From: Porphyrobacter sp.
GTDB taxonomy: Bacteria > Pseudomonadota > Alphaproteobacteria > Sphingomonadales > Sphingomonadaceae
DNA length: 10,424 nt
Assembly: GCA_021732945.1 (NCBI GenBank)
Contig: JAKFWB010000080.1
Location: 1 to 10,424 of the forward strand
Reading direction: 5' to 3'
Positions 1-5,016 of the stretch are shown here, piece after piece (the first letter of the stretch is position 1; each line of letters starts with the position of its first letter). The notes under the pieces are model-generated. The model did not search any database and was not told the origin of the DNA. It saw only the letters and a list, made by a program, of their open reading frames with translations. A program made the position numbers and the translations under genes.

Positions 1-186
1 GGCGCTTTCACCGCGCGCGAACCGGTAAAGTTCCGGGCGCAGGTGGACGAATTGTTCGCGCTGATGCAGGCGGGCAAAATCGACCCGCTGGTAAGTGAAA
101 CCTTCCCCCTCGCCCGCGCAGGCGATGCCATCGCCAAGTTGGAAAACCGCGAGGCGGTGGGCAAGCTGGTCGTTACGATGGATTGA
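1..186 (+). CDS. Zinc-binding dehydrogenase / NAD(P)H:quinone oxidoreductase, C-terminal end (partial)
   Basis: The window opens inside this gene, and only the last 61 codons before a TGA are visible. The peptide includes KFRAQVDELFALMQAGKID, then PLVSETFPLARAGDAIAKL, and ends GKLVVTMD. This is the typical tail of medium-chain dehydrogenase/reductase proteins of the quinone oxidoreductase (PIG3/QOR-like) type: the final helix of the Rossmann domain, the segment reading roughly 'G.I.P.V...FPL..A..A...LE', and the closing strand GKLVV. Such enzymes reduce quinones or other electrophiles with NADPH in the cytoplasm. The catalytic and cofactor-binding parts lie outside the window, so the substrate cannot be named. 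The gene is followed by a REP-like inverted repeat pair that may end its transcript. The family call is firm and the specific function is unknown. Confidence 0.8.
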   Translation, partial: GAFTAREPVKFRAQVDELFALMQAGKIDPLVSETFPLARAGDAIAKLENREAVGKLVVTMD

Positions 187-189
187 ATG

Positions 190-271
190 ATGTGCGCTCC
201 CGCGAAGGCGGGAGCCTCAGTCGGCGTCGCTCCAGTTTGCCTGAGGTTCCCGCCTCCGCGGGAACGCACAT
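190..271. repeat. Pair of inverted REP-like palindromes (BIME-like)
   Basis: Two 30-nt arms, 190-219 and 242-271, are inverted copies of each other with three mismatches, separated by a 22-nt spacer. Each arm also contains its own hairpin: CTCCCGC-GAAG-GCGGGAG at 197-214 on the left and TTCCCGC-CTCC-GCGGGAA on the right. The transcript can therefore fold either as two small hairpins or as one long stem. The unit starts 4 nt after the oxidoreductase stop codon. This layout, two inverted palindromic units between genes, is that of REP doublets (BIMEs). CCCGC/GCGGG repeats of this kind are common between genes in high-GC alphaproteobacteria. It may act as a transcript-end stabiliser or terminator, but there is no U tract. 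Its copy number in the genome cannot be judged from here. Confidence 0.75.
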
Positions 272-277
272 GATCGC

Positions 278-306
278 TTGAAGCCGCGCGCCGCCGCCTC
301 TATCCA
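278..306 (+). promoter_or_regulatory. Weak candidate sigma-70-type promoter
   Basis: TTGAAG (278-283) is followed after exactly 17 nt by TATCCA (301-306). The -35 matches 4 of 6 consensus positions and the -10 only 3 of 6, so this is a weak match. Its support is position: it lies between the REP pair and the zeta-subunit gene, where a promoter for the zeta-bolA-grxD row would be expected. Confidence 0.25.
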
Positions 307-337
307 AGCCGTAAATTCGATCCGGAGGGACAGTTCA

Positions 338-661
338 ATGACCGATTTCAAGGACCGCGAACGCGCTGAAGAAGCCAAGTTCGCGCTCGATGGCGAAACC
401 GCCTTTCGTATCGCCGCGCGCCGCAACCGCTTGCTGGGCGAATGGGCCGCTGGCCTGATGAAGCTGACACCGGAGGAATCCGACGCCTATCGCAAGGCCG
501 TAGTGCAAGCCGATTTCGAGGAATCGGGGGATGAAGACGTGGTGCGCAAGCTGCTCGGCGATCTGACTGCCGCGCAGACCGATGTCAGCGAAGCCGATAT
601 TCGCGCCAAGCTGGAAGAAATGACGATCGAAGCCCGCCGCCAGCTGTTTGGCGAGGTCTGA
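338..661 (+). CDS. ATPase inhibitor subunit zeta (DUF1476 family)
   Basis: The 107-residue protein begins MTDFKDRERAEEAKFALDGE and continues with FRIAARRNRLLGEWAAGLM, KAVVQADFEESGDEDVVRKLL and a C-terminal helix ending RQLFGEV. This is the DUF1476 pattern throughout: an N-terminal KDRE.AEE.KFA segment, the ARRN.LLG.WAA helix, and the V..ADFE..GD.DV motif. Family members include the zeta subunit of Paracoccus F1Fo-ATP synthase, which blocks ATP hydrolysis by binding F1 through its N-terminal region. In other alphaproteobacteria the inhibitory effect is weaker or less well shown. The length matches the family. The ATG at 338 was chosen because GGAGGG stands at 323-328; an in-frame upstream TTG at 278 would add 20 low-complexity residues and is unlikely. 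bolA begins 4 nt after the stop, so the two are probably co-transcribed. Confidence 0.9.
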   Translation: MTDFKDRERAEEAKFALDGETAFRIAARRNRLLGEWAAGLMKLTPEESDAYRKAVVQADFEESGDEDVVRKLLGDLTAAQTDVSEADIRAKLEEMTIEARRQLFGEV

Positions 662-665
662 TCCC

Positions 666-899
666 ATGCCGATGTCCGCCGCCGAAATCGAACACGCGAT
701 CCTCGCCGCCCTGCCGGGCGCGACTGTGGAACTGACTGATCTGGCGGGGGATAATGATCACTGGGCGGCAAAAGTCACCGCTCCGCAATTTGCAGGGATC
801 AACCGGGTGGCGCAGCACAAGCTGGTCTATGCCGCCTTCGGCGGACGCATGGGCGGCGAACTGCACGCCTTGCAAGTCACCACCGTGGTTCCCACGTAA
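666..899 (+). CDS. bolA: BolA family protein
   Basis: This 77-residue protein shows the BolA/IbaG fold signature: an N-terminal helix ([15 protein letters not shown]), a strand plus DNDHWAAKV (about 29-37), then the core [26 protein letters not shown] (about 46-71). The conserved histidine of the RVAQH segment is residue 51; in this family it can serve as an iron-sulfur ligand in complexes with CGFS glutaredoxins. BolA-type proteins act in [2Fe-2S] trafficking and, in some bacteria, as stress-linked transcription factors. The next gene encodes exactly such a glutaredoxin, which strongly supports a BolA-Grx iron-sulfur role. ATG 666 is preferred because GAGG at 653-656 lies 9 nt upstream, inside the end of the zeta gene; ATG 672, two codons later, is also possible. 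There is no long N-terminal extension. Confidence 0.92.
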   Translation: MPMSAAEIEHAILAALPGATVELTDLAGDNDHWAAKVTAPQFAGINRVAQHKLVYAAFGGRMGGELHALQVTTVVPT

Positions 900-940
900 A
901 GCGCAACATTCATTCACACGCATCAGGGGCTCAAAGCACC

Positions 941-1270
941 ATGACCGACGTCAATTCCCGCATTTCCGATATCGTCACCAGCAATGATGTGGTGCTGTTC
1001 ATGAAGGGCACCCCGCTGTTCCCGCAATGCGGGTTTTCCAGCAAGGCGGTCGCGATCCTTGATCACTGCGGCGTCGCCTATGAAAGCGTTGACGTGTTGC
1101 AGGACATGGAAGTGCGCCAGGGGATCAAGGGCTTTTCCGATTGGCCCACAATCCCGCAACTCTACATCAAGGGCGAATTTGTTGGCGGCAGCGACATCAT
1201 GATGGAGATGTTCGAAGCGGGCGAATTGCAGCAGCTGATGGATGAAAGCGGCGTTACCAAAGCGGGATAA
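941..1270 (+). CDS. grxD: Monothiol CGFS glutaredoxin (Grx4/Grx5 type)
   Basis: The 109-residue protein carries the class-defining CGFS active site at residues 30-33 (PQCGFSSKA). It also has the MKGTP strand with Lys22, [16 protein letters not shown] (about 68-83) with the cis-proline TIP turn, and GGSDI near 82-86. These glutathione-binding residues hold a bridging [2Fe-2S] cluster in homodimers or in heterodimers with BolA. The role is cytoplasmic iron-sulfur cluster storage and transfer rather than disulfide reduction. Length and motif order are normal for a single-domain monothiol glutaredoxin. It lies 41 nt downstream of bolA, with AGGGGC at 925-930 as a moderately spaced Shine-Dalgarno. 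The gene is followed by GC-rich hairpins and then a strong terminator at 1395-1432. Confidence 0.95.
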   Translation: MTDVNSRISDIVTSNDVVLFMKGTPLFPQCGFSSKAVAILDHCGVAYESVDVLQDMEVRQGIKGFSDWPTIPQLYIKGEFVGGSDIMMEMFEAGELQQLMDESGVTKAG

Positions 1271-1274
1271 GAAC

Positions 1275-1370
1275 GGCCCGCAGGGCCGCAAGCGCGACTG
1301 CGCGCCCGGAGGGGTGGCCCCGCAAGGGGCCGGGTCCCCGGAGGAAAGCCAAGGCGGACGGATGTCCGCC
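1275..1370. repeat. Cluster of four GC-rich hairpins downstream of grxD
   Basis: Four short perfect stems follow each other just after the grxD stop: GGCCC-GCA-GGGCC (1275-1287), GCGCG-ACTG-CGCGC (1292-1305), GGCCCC-GCAA-GGGGCC (1316-1331, with a GNRA-type GCAA loop) and GGCGGAC-GGAT-GTCCGCC (1353-1370). None is followed by a U tract, so they are not classical terminators. They could form a structured 3' untranslated region of grxD or be the remains of a dispersed intergenic repeat. High-GC sequence makes short stems easy to form by chance, but four tightly spaced perfect ones is more than usual. Confidence 0.5.
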
Positions 1371-1394
1371 GCCCGGCGTTTGAGGGCCAAAAAC

Positions 1395-1432
1395 AAAAAA
1401 GCGCTCCGCAGGACCAGTGCGGAGCGCTTTTT
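1395..1432. terminator. Strong bidirectional rho-independent terminator
   Basis: A perfect 10-bp stem, GCGCTCCGCA (1401-1410) against TGCGGAGCGC (1418-1427), encloses a 7-nt loop and is flanked by A6 on the left and T5 on the right. Read on the plus strand it ends in TTTTT (1428-1432) and would end the zeta-bolA-grxD transcript. Read on the minus strand it ends in TTTTTT-G-TTTTT, the better U tract, and would end any transcript arriving from the right. No minus-strand protein gene lies immediately to the right, which is part of the case for a small RNA there. Confidence 0.92.
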
Positions 1433-1501
1433 CATGTTCGGGGAGGCGCAACCCGGAGACCAGGAAGGATCGCGCCTCTCGTCGAAGACCATTTAGACCG
1501 C
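1395..1501 (-). ncRNA. Candidate sigma-54-dependent small RNA, about 107 nt
   Basis: A minus-strand transcript starting 12 nt downstream of the sigma-54 motif at 1511-1526 would begin near 1501 and end at the minus-strand U tract of the terminator (1395-1400), giving about 107 nt. It contains no convincing protein-coding frame. It can fold into a hairpin with a 7-bp outer stem, GAGGCGC (read from 1478 to 1472) with GCGCCTC (1449 to 1443). Inside this, CCUGG and CCGGG can pair as an inner stem with one G-U. A pyrimidine stretch AUCCUUCC lies in the loop side and GCGCCUCCCC in the descending arm; both resemble ribosome-binding-site complements, as in alphaproteobacterial sRNAs with CCUCC-type loops. 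The terminator forms the final hairpin. The existence of the RNA is inferred from promoter and terminator placement; no known family was recognised. Confidence 0.55.
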
Positions 1502-1510
1502 TTCTCGTTA

Positions 1511-1526
1511 TGCAATGCGCGTGCCA
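1511..1526 (-). promoter_or_regulatory. Sigma-54 (RpoN) -24/-12 promoter motif
   Basis: Read on the minus strand the sequence is TGGCACGCGCATTGCA, an exact match to TGGCACG-N4-TTGCA. The GG (1525-1524) and GC (1513-1512) are spaced as required for -24 and -12, which puts the start site at about 1499-1501. There is no open reading frame of note directly downstream on that strand; the terminator at 1395-1432 is met after about 100 nt. Sigma-54 promoters need an ATP-driven enhancer-binding protein; two palindromes directly upstream may be its sites. Whether the organism has rpoN cannot be seen here. Confidence 0.7.
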
Positions 1527-1529
1527 AAT

Positions 1530-1559
1530 GCCAAAAATGGCGGAAATCCGTCGATTTCC
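1530..1559. promoter_or_regulatory. Two abutting palindromes, candidate operator or activator sites
   Basis: GCCAAAAATGGC (1530-1541) and GGAAATC-CGTC-GATTTCC (1542-1559) are perfect dyads that touch each other. They lie directly upstream of the sigma-54 motif on the minus strand, centred about 35 and 50 nt before the inferred start. They also lie about 80 nt before the possible upstream ORF of the plus-strand Nudix gene. The second dyad has 7-bp arms and a 4-nt spacer, a common geometry for dimeric regulators. Enhancer-binding proteins often bind farther upstream, so a repressor, or a regulator of the Nudix gene, is also possible. Confidence 0.4.
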
Positions 1560-1634
1560 CCCCTCAGCCAGACAGTGATCATGCCGGAGTGTAAAGCATC
1601 CCGACACGCCTCACCAAACCGACAGGAGCATGCC

Positions 1635-1682
1635 ATGGGCCTTGGCAAGCGCGTGCAGGGGGGCCATCGTGGGCCGCGATGA
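1635..1682 (+). CDS. Possible 15-codon upstream (leader) ORF, coupled to the Nudix gene
   Basis: An ATG at 1635 opens a short frame encoding MGLGKRVQGGHRGPR, with its TGA at 1680-1682. It is preceded by AGGAG (1624-1628) at a good distance of 6 nt, better than anything directly in front of the Nudix start. Its stop overlaps the Nudix ATG (1679-1681) as ATGA, the classical arrangement for translational coupling. The peptide is basic and has no run of one amino acid, so attenuation is not indicated. It could simply load ribosomes for the Nudix gene. Such short frames arise easily by chance, so only the Shine-Dalgarno plus ATGA combination supports it. Confidence 0.35.
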   Translation: MGLGKRVQGGHRGPR

Positions 1683-2461
1683 CAACCGATTCCACGCCTG
1701 AAGGCATCCCTGCCGCGACTATCATCATCTTCCGCAACGCCCCCGGTGGCGGCGCGCCCGAAGTGCTGATGACGGTGCGATCACGCAATATGAGTTTTGC
1801 AGGCGGGATGGCGGTGTTTCCCGGCGGGCGGGTCGATCCGGCGGATTATGCGCTGGGTGAGACAGTGGCCGCCGCTAGCGGCATGACCGCCGATGAAGCC
1901 GCGCACCAGATCGCCGCTGTGCGTGAGACGCTGGAAGAAACCGGCCTCGCGCTCGGGCTGGCAGGCGCGATTGACGCCGCCCGCGCGTCCGAAGCCCGCA
2001 CCTTGCTGGCCGAAGTCGGCGCGCTCGCGCCGGTGCTCGATGCTTTCGGCTGGCAGTTGGACCTTGCCCAGATCACGCCATTTGCACGCTGGTTCCCCAA
2101 GAACGAGGCGATATCGCGGGTCTATGATACCCGCTTCTACCTCGCCAACCTTGGCACCGGAGCGGTTGATGTGTCGATTGACCATGCCGAAAACACGCGG
2201 CTGTTCTGGGTCTCGGCGCAAGGCGCGCTTGACGCTGCTGAGCGCGGTGAGATCAAGCTGATCTTCCCCACCCGCCGCAACCTTGAACGCCTCGCCCTGT
2301 TTGCCAGCTACGAAGAAGCCCGCGCGCAGGCCGAGGCGATCCCGGTGCGCACGATCATGCCGCAGGTGGTCGAACAGGATGGCAAGCCGTGGCTGACGAT
2401 ACTCAGCGATGCGGGCTACCCTGTGACCGGCGAGCTGCTGGAGAATGTGGCGCGGGGGTGA
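1679..2461 (+). CDS. Nudix hydrolase, NUDT19/RP2-like
   Basis: The 260-residue protein starts with a strand PAATIIIFRN (about 11-20), then VLMTVRSRNMSFAGGMAVFPGGRVDPAD (29-56). After an insertion comes AAVRETLEETGLALG (79-93). FPGGRVD (47-53) and RETLEETG (82-89) are the two halves of a Nudix box (GX5EX7REUXEEXGU), here split by about 28 residues. A split box of this kind is typical of the NUDT19/RP2 group, whose mammalian member hydrolyses acyl-CoA. The C-terminal half (ITPFARWFPKNEAISRVYDTRFY, then FPTRRNLERLA) also fits this group. The reaction is probably hydrolysis of a nucleoside-diphosphate-linked compound, possibly a CoA ester, with Mg2+; the substrate is inferred. The ATG at 1679 lacks a close Shine-Dalgarno (an AGGGGGG run at 1657-1663 is 15 nt away), and the overlapping upstream frame may supply ribosomes. 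The stop lies 6 nt from the 3' end of an opposing tRNA gene. Confidence 0.88.
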   Translation: MTTDSTPEGIPAATIIIFRNAPGGGAPEVLMTVRSRNMSFAGGMAVFPGGRVDPADYALGETVAAASGMTADEAAHQIAAVRETLEETGLALGLAGAIDAARASEARTLLAEVGALAPVLDAFGWQLDLAQITPFARWFPKNEAISRVYDTRFYLANLGTGAVDVSIDHAENTRLFWVSAQGALDAAERGEIKLIFPTRRNLERLALFASYEEARAQAEAIPVRTIMPQVVEQDGKPWLTILSDAGYPVTGELLENVARG

Positions 2462-2467
2462 GAAAAA

Positions 2468-2544
2468 TGGCGCGCCCGGCAGGACTCGAACCTGCTGCCT
2501 CAAGATTAGAAGTCTCGCGCTCTATCCAGATGAGCTACGGGCGC
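2468..2544 (-). tRNA. tRNA-Arg (anticodon UCU)
   Basis: Read on the minus strand the gene folds as a complete 77-nt tRNA with encoded CCA. The acceptor stem is GCGCCCG with CGGGCGC, the D arm begins GCTC and closes GAGC, and the anticodon arm is CGAGA-CTTCTAA-TCTTG with TCT at the anticodon position. The T arm is GCAGG-TTCGAGT-CCTGC, followed by discriminator G and CCA. The anticodon UCU reads AGA/AGG arginine codons, which are rare in this GC-rich sequence. TTTTT immediately follows the CCA (2463-2467 on the minus strand) and probably helps end the transcript. The gene is convergent with the Nudix gene and divergent from the transporter gene, so its promoter must lie in the short stretch 2545-2620. 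Confidence 0.95.
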
Positions 2545-2605
2545 GCGCCGCTCCGGCCAATAGCGCGCTTTGCGGGCCAAGGGAATCGCGCTAACCAGCG
2601 AAGTG

Positions 2606-3490
2606 ATGGAAAACACCGCTCCCGCTGATCCCGCAGCCTTTTTCGACCGCGATCCCGCCGATGGCATCATTGCCACCAGCCGCCCGCCGATCACCTTTCG
2701 CTATTATGATCTGGTGATGGCGGCGTTTGTCGCGATCCTGCTGCTGTCGAACATCATCGGCGCGGCCAAGCTGACCTACGTTGATGTACCGTTCTGGCCC
2801 GAAGGCTGGTGGCCAGCGGCCGATGGCACCTTCATCTACGGCGCGGGGATATTGTTCTTCCCGCTCGGTTACGTGATCGGCGACGTGCTGACCGAGATTT
2901 ACGGCTTCGCCAAGGCGCGCCGGGTGATCTGGGTGGGCACAGGGGCGATGCTGTTTCTCGCCTTCATGTCCTATGTCGTCACCGCCCTCCCACCGTTCGG
3001 CGGGTGGGAATGCGCTGCGAGCGGCTTTGGCGGCCCGCGCCCGCTCACCTCCGCATCCGATCCGGCGATCCCCGGCGGCGCGATCTGCCAGATGACCTAT
3101 GACAGCGTGTTCGGCAGCACCTGGCGGATCGTCGTCGCCTCGATCACCGCCTTCTGGGCGGGCGAGTTCGTCAATTCCTTCGTCATGGCCAAGATGAAAG
3201 TGTGGACCAAGGGCCGCGCCTTGTGGACCCGCACCATCGGATCGACCTTCGTGGGCCAAGGCGTCGACAGCCTGATCTTCTATCCCGTCGCCTTCCTCGG
3301 CATCTGGACGACCGAGGCGGTGATCACTGTGATGATCACCAATTGGGCGCTGAAGGTGGTGTGGGAAGCGGTGCTGACCCCGGTTACCTATGTGGTGGTG
3401 AACCGGCTGAAAAAGGCTGAGGGTGTCGATCTATACGATCTGGAGACCGATTTCTCGCCCTTTGCCAGCACCCAGAGCAAGCTTACCTAA
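2606..3490 (+). CDS. yhhQ: Queuosine precursor transporter (YhhQ/VUT family)
   Basis: This 294-residue integral membrane protein has about six hydrophobic segments, near residues 35-53, 77-93, 108-127, 163-182, 198-215 and 216-252. The family signature DVLTEIYG lies at 93-100, following the FFPLGYVIG segment, and TFVGQGVDSLIFYP lies near 194-207. These are hallmarks of the VUT/YhhQ family, whose E. coli member imports queuosine precursors (preQ0/preQ1) across the inner membrane for tRNA wobble modification. A loop of about 35 residues near 128-162 (WECAASGFGGPRP and onwards) is longer than in E. coli. ATG 2606 was chosen; a TTG at 2570 would add 12 residues. Neither start has a clear Shine-Dalgarno. 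The 5' region overlaps the space needed by the divergent tRNA-Arg promoter. The TAA overlaps the opposing ppx stop. Confidence 0.9.
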   Translation: MENTAPADPAAFFDRDPADGIIATSRPPITFRYYDLVMAAFVAILLLSNIIGAAKLTYVDVPFWPEGWWPAADGTFIYGAGILFFPLGYVIGDVLTEIYGFAKARRVIWVGTGAMLFLAFMSYVVTALPPFGGWECAASGFGGPRPLTSASDPAIPGGAICQMTYDSVFGSTWRIVVASITAFWAGEFVNSFVMAKMKVWTKGRALWTRTIGSTFVGQGVDSLIFYPVAFLGIWTTEAVITVMITNWALKVVWEAVLTPVTYVVVNRLKKAEGVDLYDLETDFSPFASTQSKLT

Positions 3491-5016
3491 AGCGCGCTCT
3501 CAGGCACGATTGCGACCCGCCAGCTCAGCCCCAACCGCGCAGCGAGCAGCTTCATGTCCTTCTCGGTCGGCTGACCGAACAGCGCGGCGTGGCTTTCTGC
3601 GAGGGTGAGCACCAGCGCGCCATCGGCAATGCCAAGTTTGCTCACTTCGAGCGAGCGGCGCGATTGCCCGCCGAGCCGCCGCGCGAGCCGCAGCGCAAGG
3701 CCCCAGCGCACCGCTTCCTCCAGCGCCTCAGGGCTGGCAAGCGCGCGCACAGGTTCGGGCAGGCTGAGCTGATTGCCATTGGCCGCAATCGCCGCCGCCA
3801 GCATTGCCCGGCCCTTGCCGTCAATCCCGACCCAGCGCTTGTGCAGCGCCCAGTTGATAGCTTGCGGCAGGCGGATATTGGGCTCGATCTGCATCGACGC
3901 CAGCGCCAGCATGGTGGCGGCCAGCCGCAGCCGCTCGCTGCCATGCTCGCGGGCAGGCGCGGCGTCGAGCGTCCATGCCGCCATCCGCGTCGCCAGCGTC
4001 GGCGCACTGCCGCGATTGCTGGAGAACACCGCCACCCCGGCCAGCAGCGGATCCTGCGCCCGGCTGTGCGGGGGCAGGCGATCATACAGCAGCCCTTCGC
4101 GCAGCCCCCATGATGAAAACACCACGCGTTCGGGGTTGAGCTGCGCCAGCAAGGCTTGCAACAGAACCGCAGCATCGGGCAGTTTTTCCGCGCGCATCGA
4201 CGATATCCGATCGCGCCCCTTGATCACTTCGGTCTCGCTCGCGGCAAGGCGATTGGCGAGGTCAAGCGCGGCGGCGGCGTCCAACTCAAACCCATGGGGA
4301 TCGCTCAGCGGGTAGGCTTGCGCGGCCATCGCAAACACCGCCATCGCCCGCCATGTACCGCCCACCAGATAGAGCGCGCCATTATCAGCCGCCGGGTTGG
4401 CCGTCAGATCCCACCCGCCCTTGCGGATCACCTTGTCGAGCGATTTCGCCATCTCCGCGCGCCCGCCCCTGCGGTGATCGGGCAGGCGCAGGGTGCCAAG
4501 CGGCAGGCTGCTGGCGCTGTCGGTCGCTCCGCCTGCCACGCGCACGAGTTCAAGGCTGCCGCCGCCAAGGTCCGCCACAATCCCGCGCGCATCGGGGAAG
4601 GCGCCGATCACGCCGTGGGCGCTGAGCAGTGCTTCTTCCTCGCCCGAAATCACCCGCGGGTTAAGCCCGATGGCGCGCAGCTGTTGGGCGAAGTCCGGGC
4701 CATTGGCAGCATCGCGCACCGCCGCCGTTGCCACGGTTTCTATATCGGTGATGCCCAGATCGGCAAGCAACAGCGCAAAGCGTTTGAGGCCCCGCAGCGC
4801 CAGCGCCATCGCCTCATCCGCCAGCCTGCCCGTCGCCGCAATTTCGCGCCCCAGCTTGGCCGTGACTTTCTCGTTGAGCAGCACCGTGGGCGCGCGCATC
4901 GTGCCGCCGTAGACGACCAGACGAACCGTGTTCGATCCGATGTCGATGATCGCGCGTTCCGGACGGCTGCCTGCAATTGCGCCGTCGCGGTAACCCCGCC
5001 GCTTGCCGTAGCTCAC
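3487..5016 (-). CDS. ppx: Exopolyphosphatase / Ppx-GppA phosphatase
   Basis: The 509-residue protein shows the ASKHA-type phosphatase core. Its elements are the phosphate-1 loop IDIGSNTVRLVVY (24-36), ATAAVRDA (97-104), the loop ISGEEEALLSAHG (123-135) with its glutamates, and the phosphate-2 motif VADLGGGSLELV (147-158). The C-terminal half, roughly 300-509, is helical and fits the HD-like domain region of long Ppx proteins. Ppx removes terminal phosphates from polyphosphate, and GppA relatives also cleave pppGpp; sequence alone does not separate these, but the neighbouring ppk favours polyphosphate. The start is a GTG whose G is the last base of the ppk stop (TAGTG), which indicates translational coupling. 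The TAG stop overlaps the transporter's stop on the other strand. Because ppk is interrupted by a nonsense codon far upstream, polarity might reduce ppx expression. Confidence 0.92.
   Translation of the reverse strand: MSYGKRRGYRDGAIAGSRPERAIIDIGSNTVRLVVYGGTMRAPTVLLNEKVTAKLGREIAATGRLADEAMALALRGLKRFALLLADLGITDIETVATAAVRDAANGPDFAQQLRAIGLNPRVISGEEEALLSAHGVIGAFPDARGIVADLGGGSLELVRVAGGATDSASSLPLGTLRLPDHRRGGRAEMAKSLDKVIRKGGWDLTANPAADNGALYLVGGTWRAMAVFAMAAQAYPLSDPHGFELDAAAALDLANRLAASETEVIKGRDRISSMRAEKLPDAAVLLQALLAQLNPERVVFSSWGLREGLLYDRLPPHSRAQDPLLAGVAVFSSNRGSAPTLATRMAAWTLDAAPAREHGSERLRLAATMLALASMQIEPNIRLPQAINWALHKRWVGIDGKGRAMLAAAIAANGNQLSLPEPVRALASPEALEEAVRWGLALRLARRLGGQSRRSLEVSKLGIADGALVLTLAESHAALFGQPTEKDMKLLAARLGLSWRVAIVPESAL

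Noticed and set aside
278..337. Extended TTG start adding 20 residues to the zeta-subunit protein
   Set aside because: The extension does not resemble the family, and a good GGAGGG lies inside it, correctly placed for the ATG at 338.
923..1492. A 189-codon minus-strand frame that includes an apparent signal-peptide-like stretch (MKKRSALVLRSAFLFLAL)
   Set aside because: The hydrophobic stretch is just the terminator stem and U tract read as codons, and the rest is antisense to grxD. It is not a protein gene.
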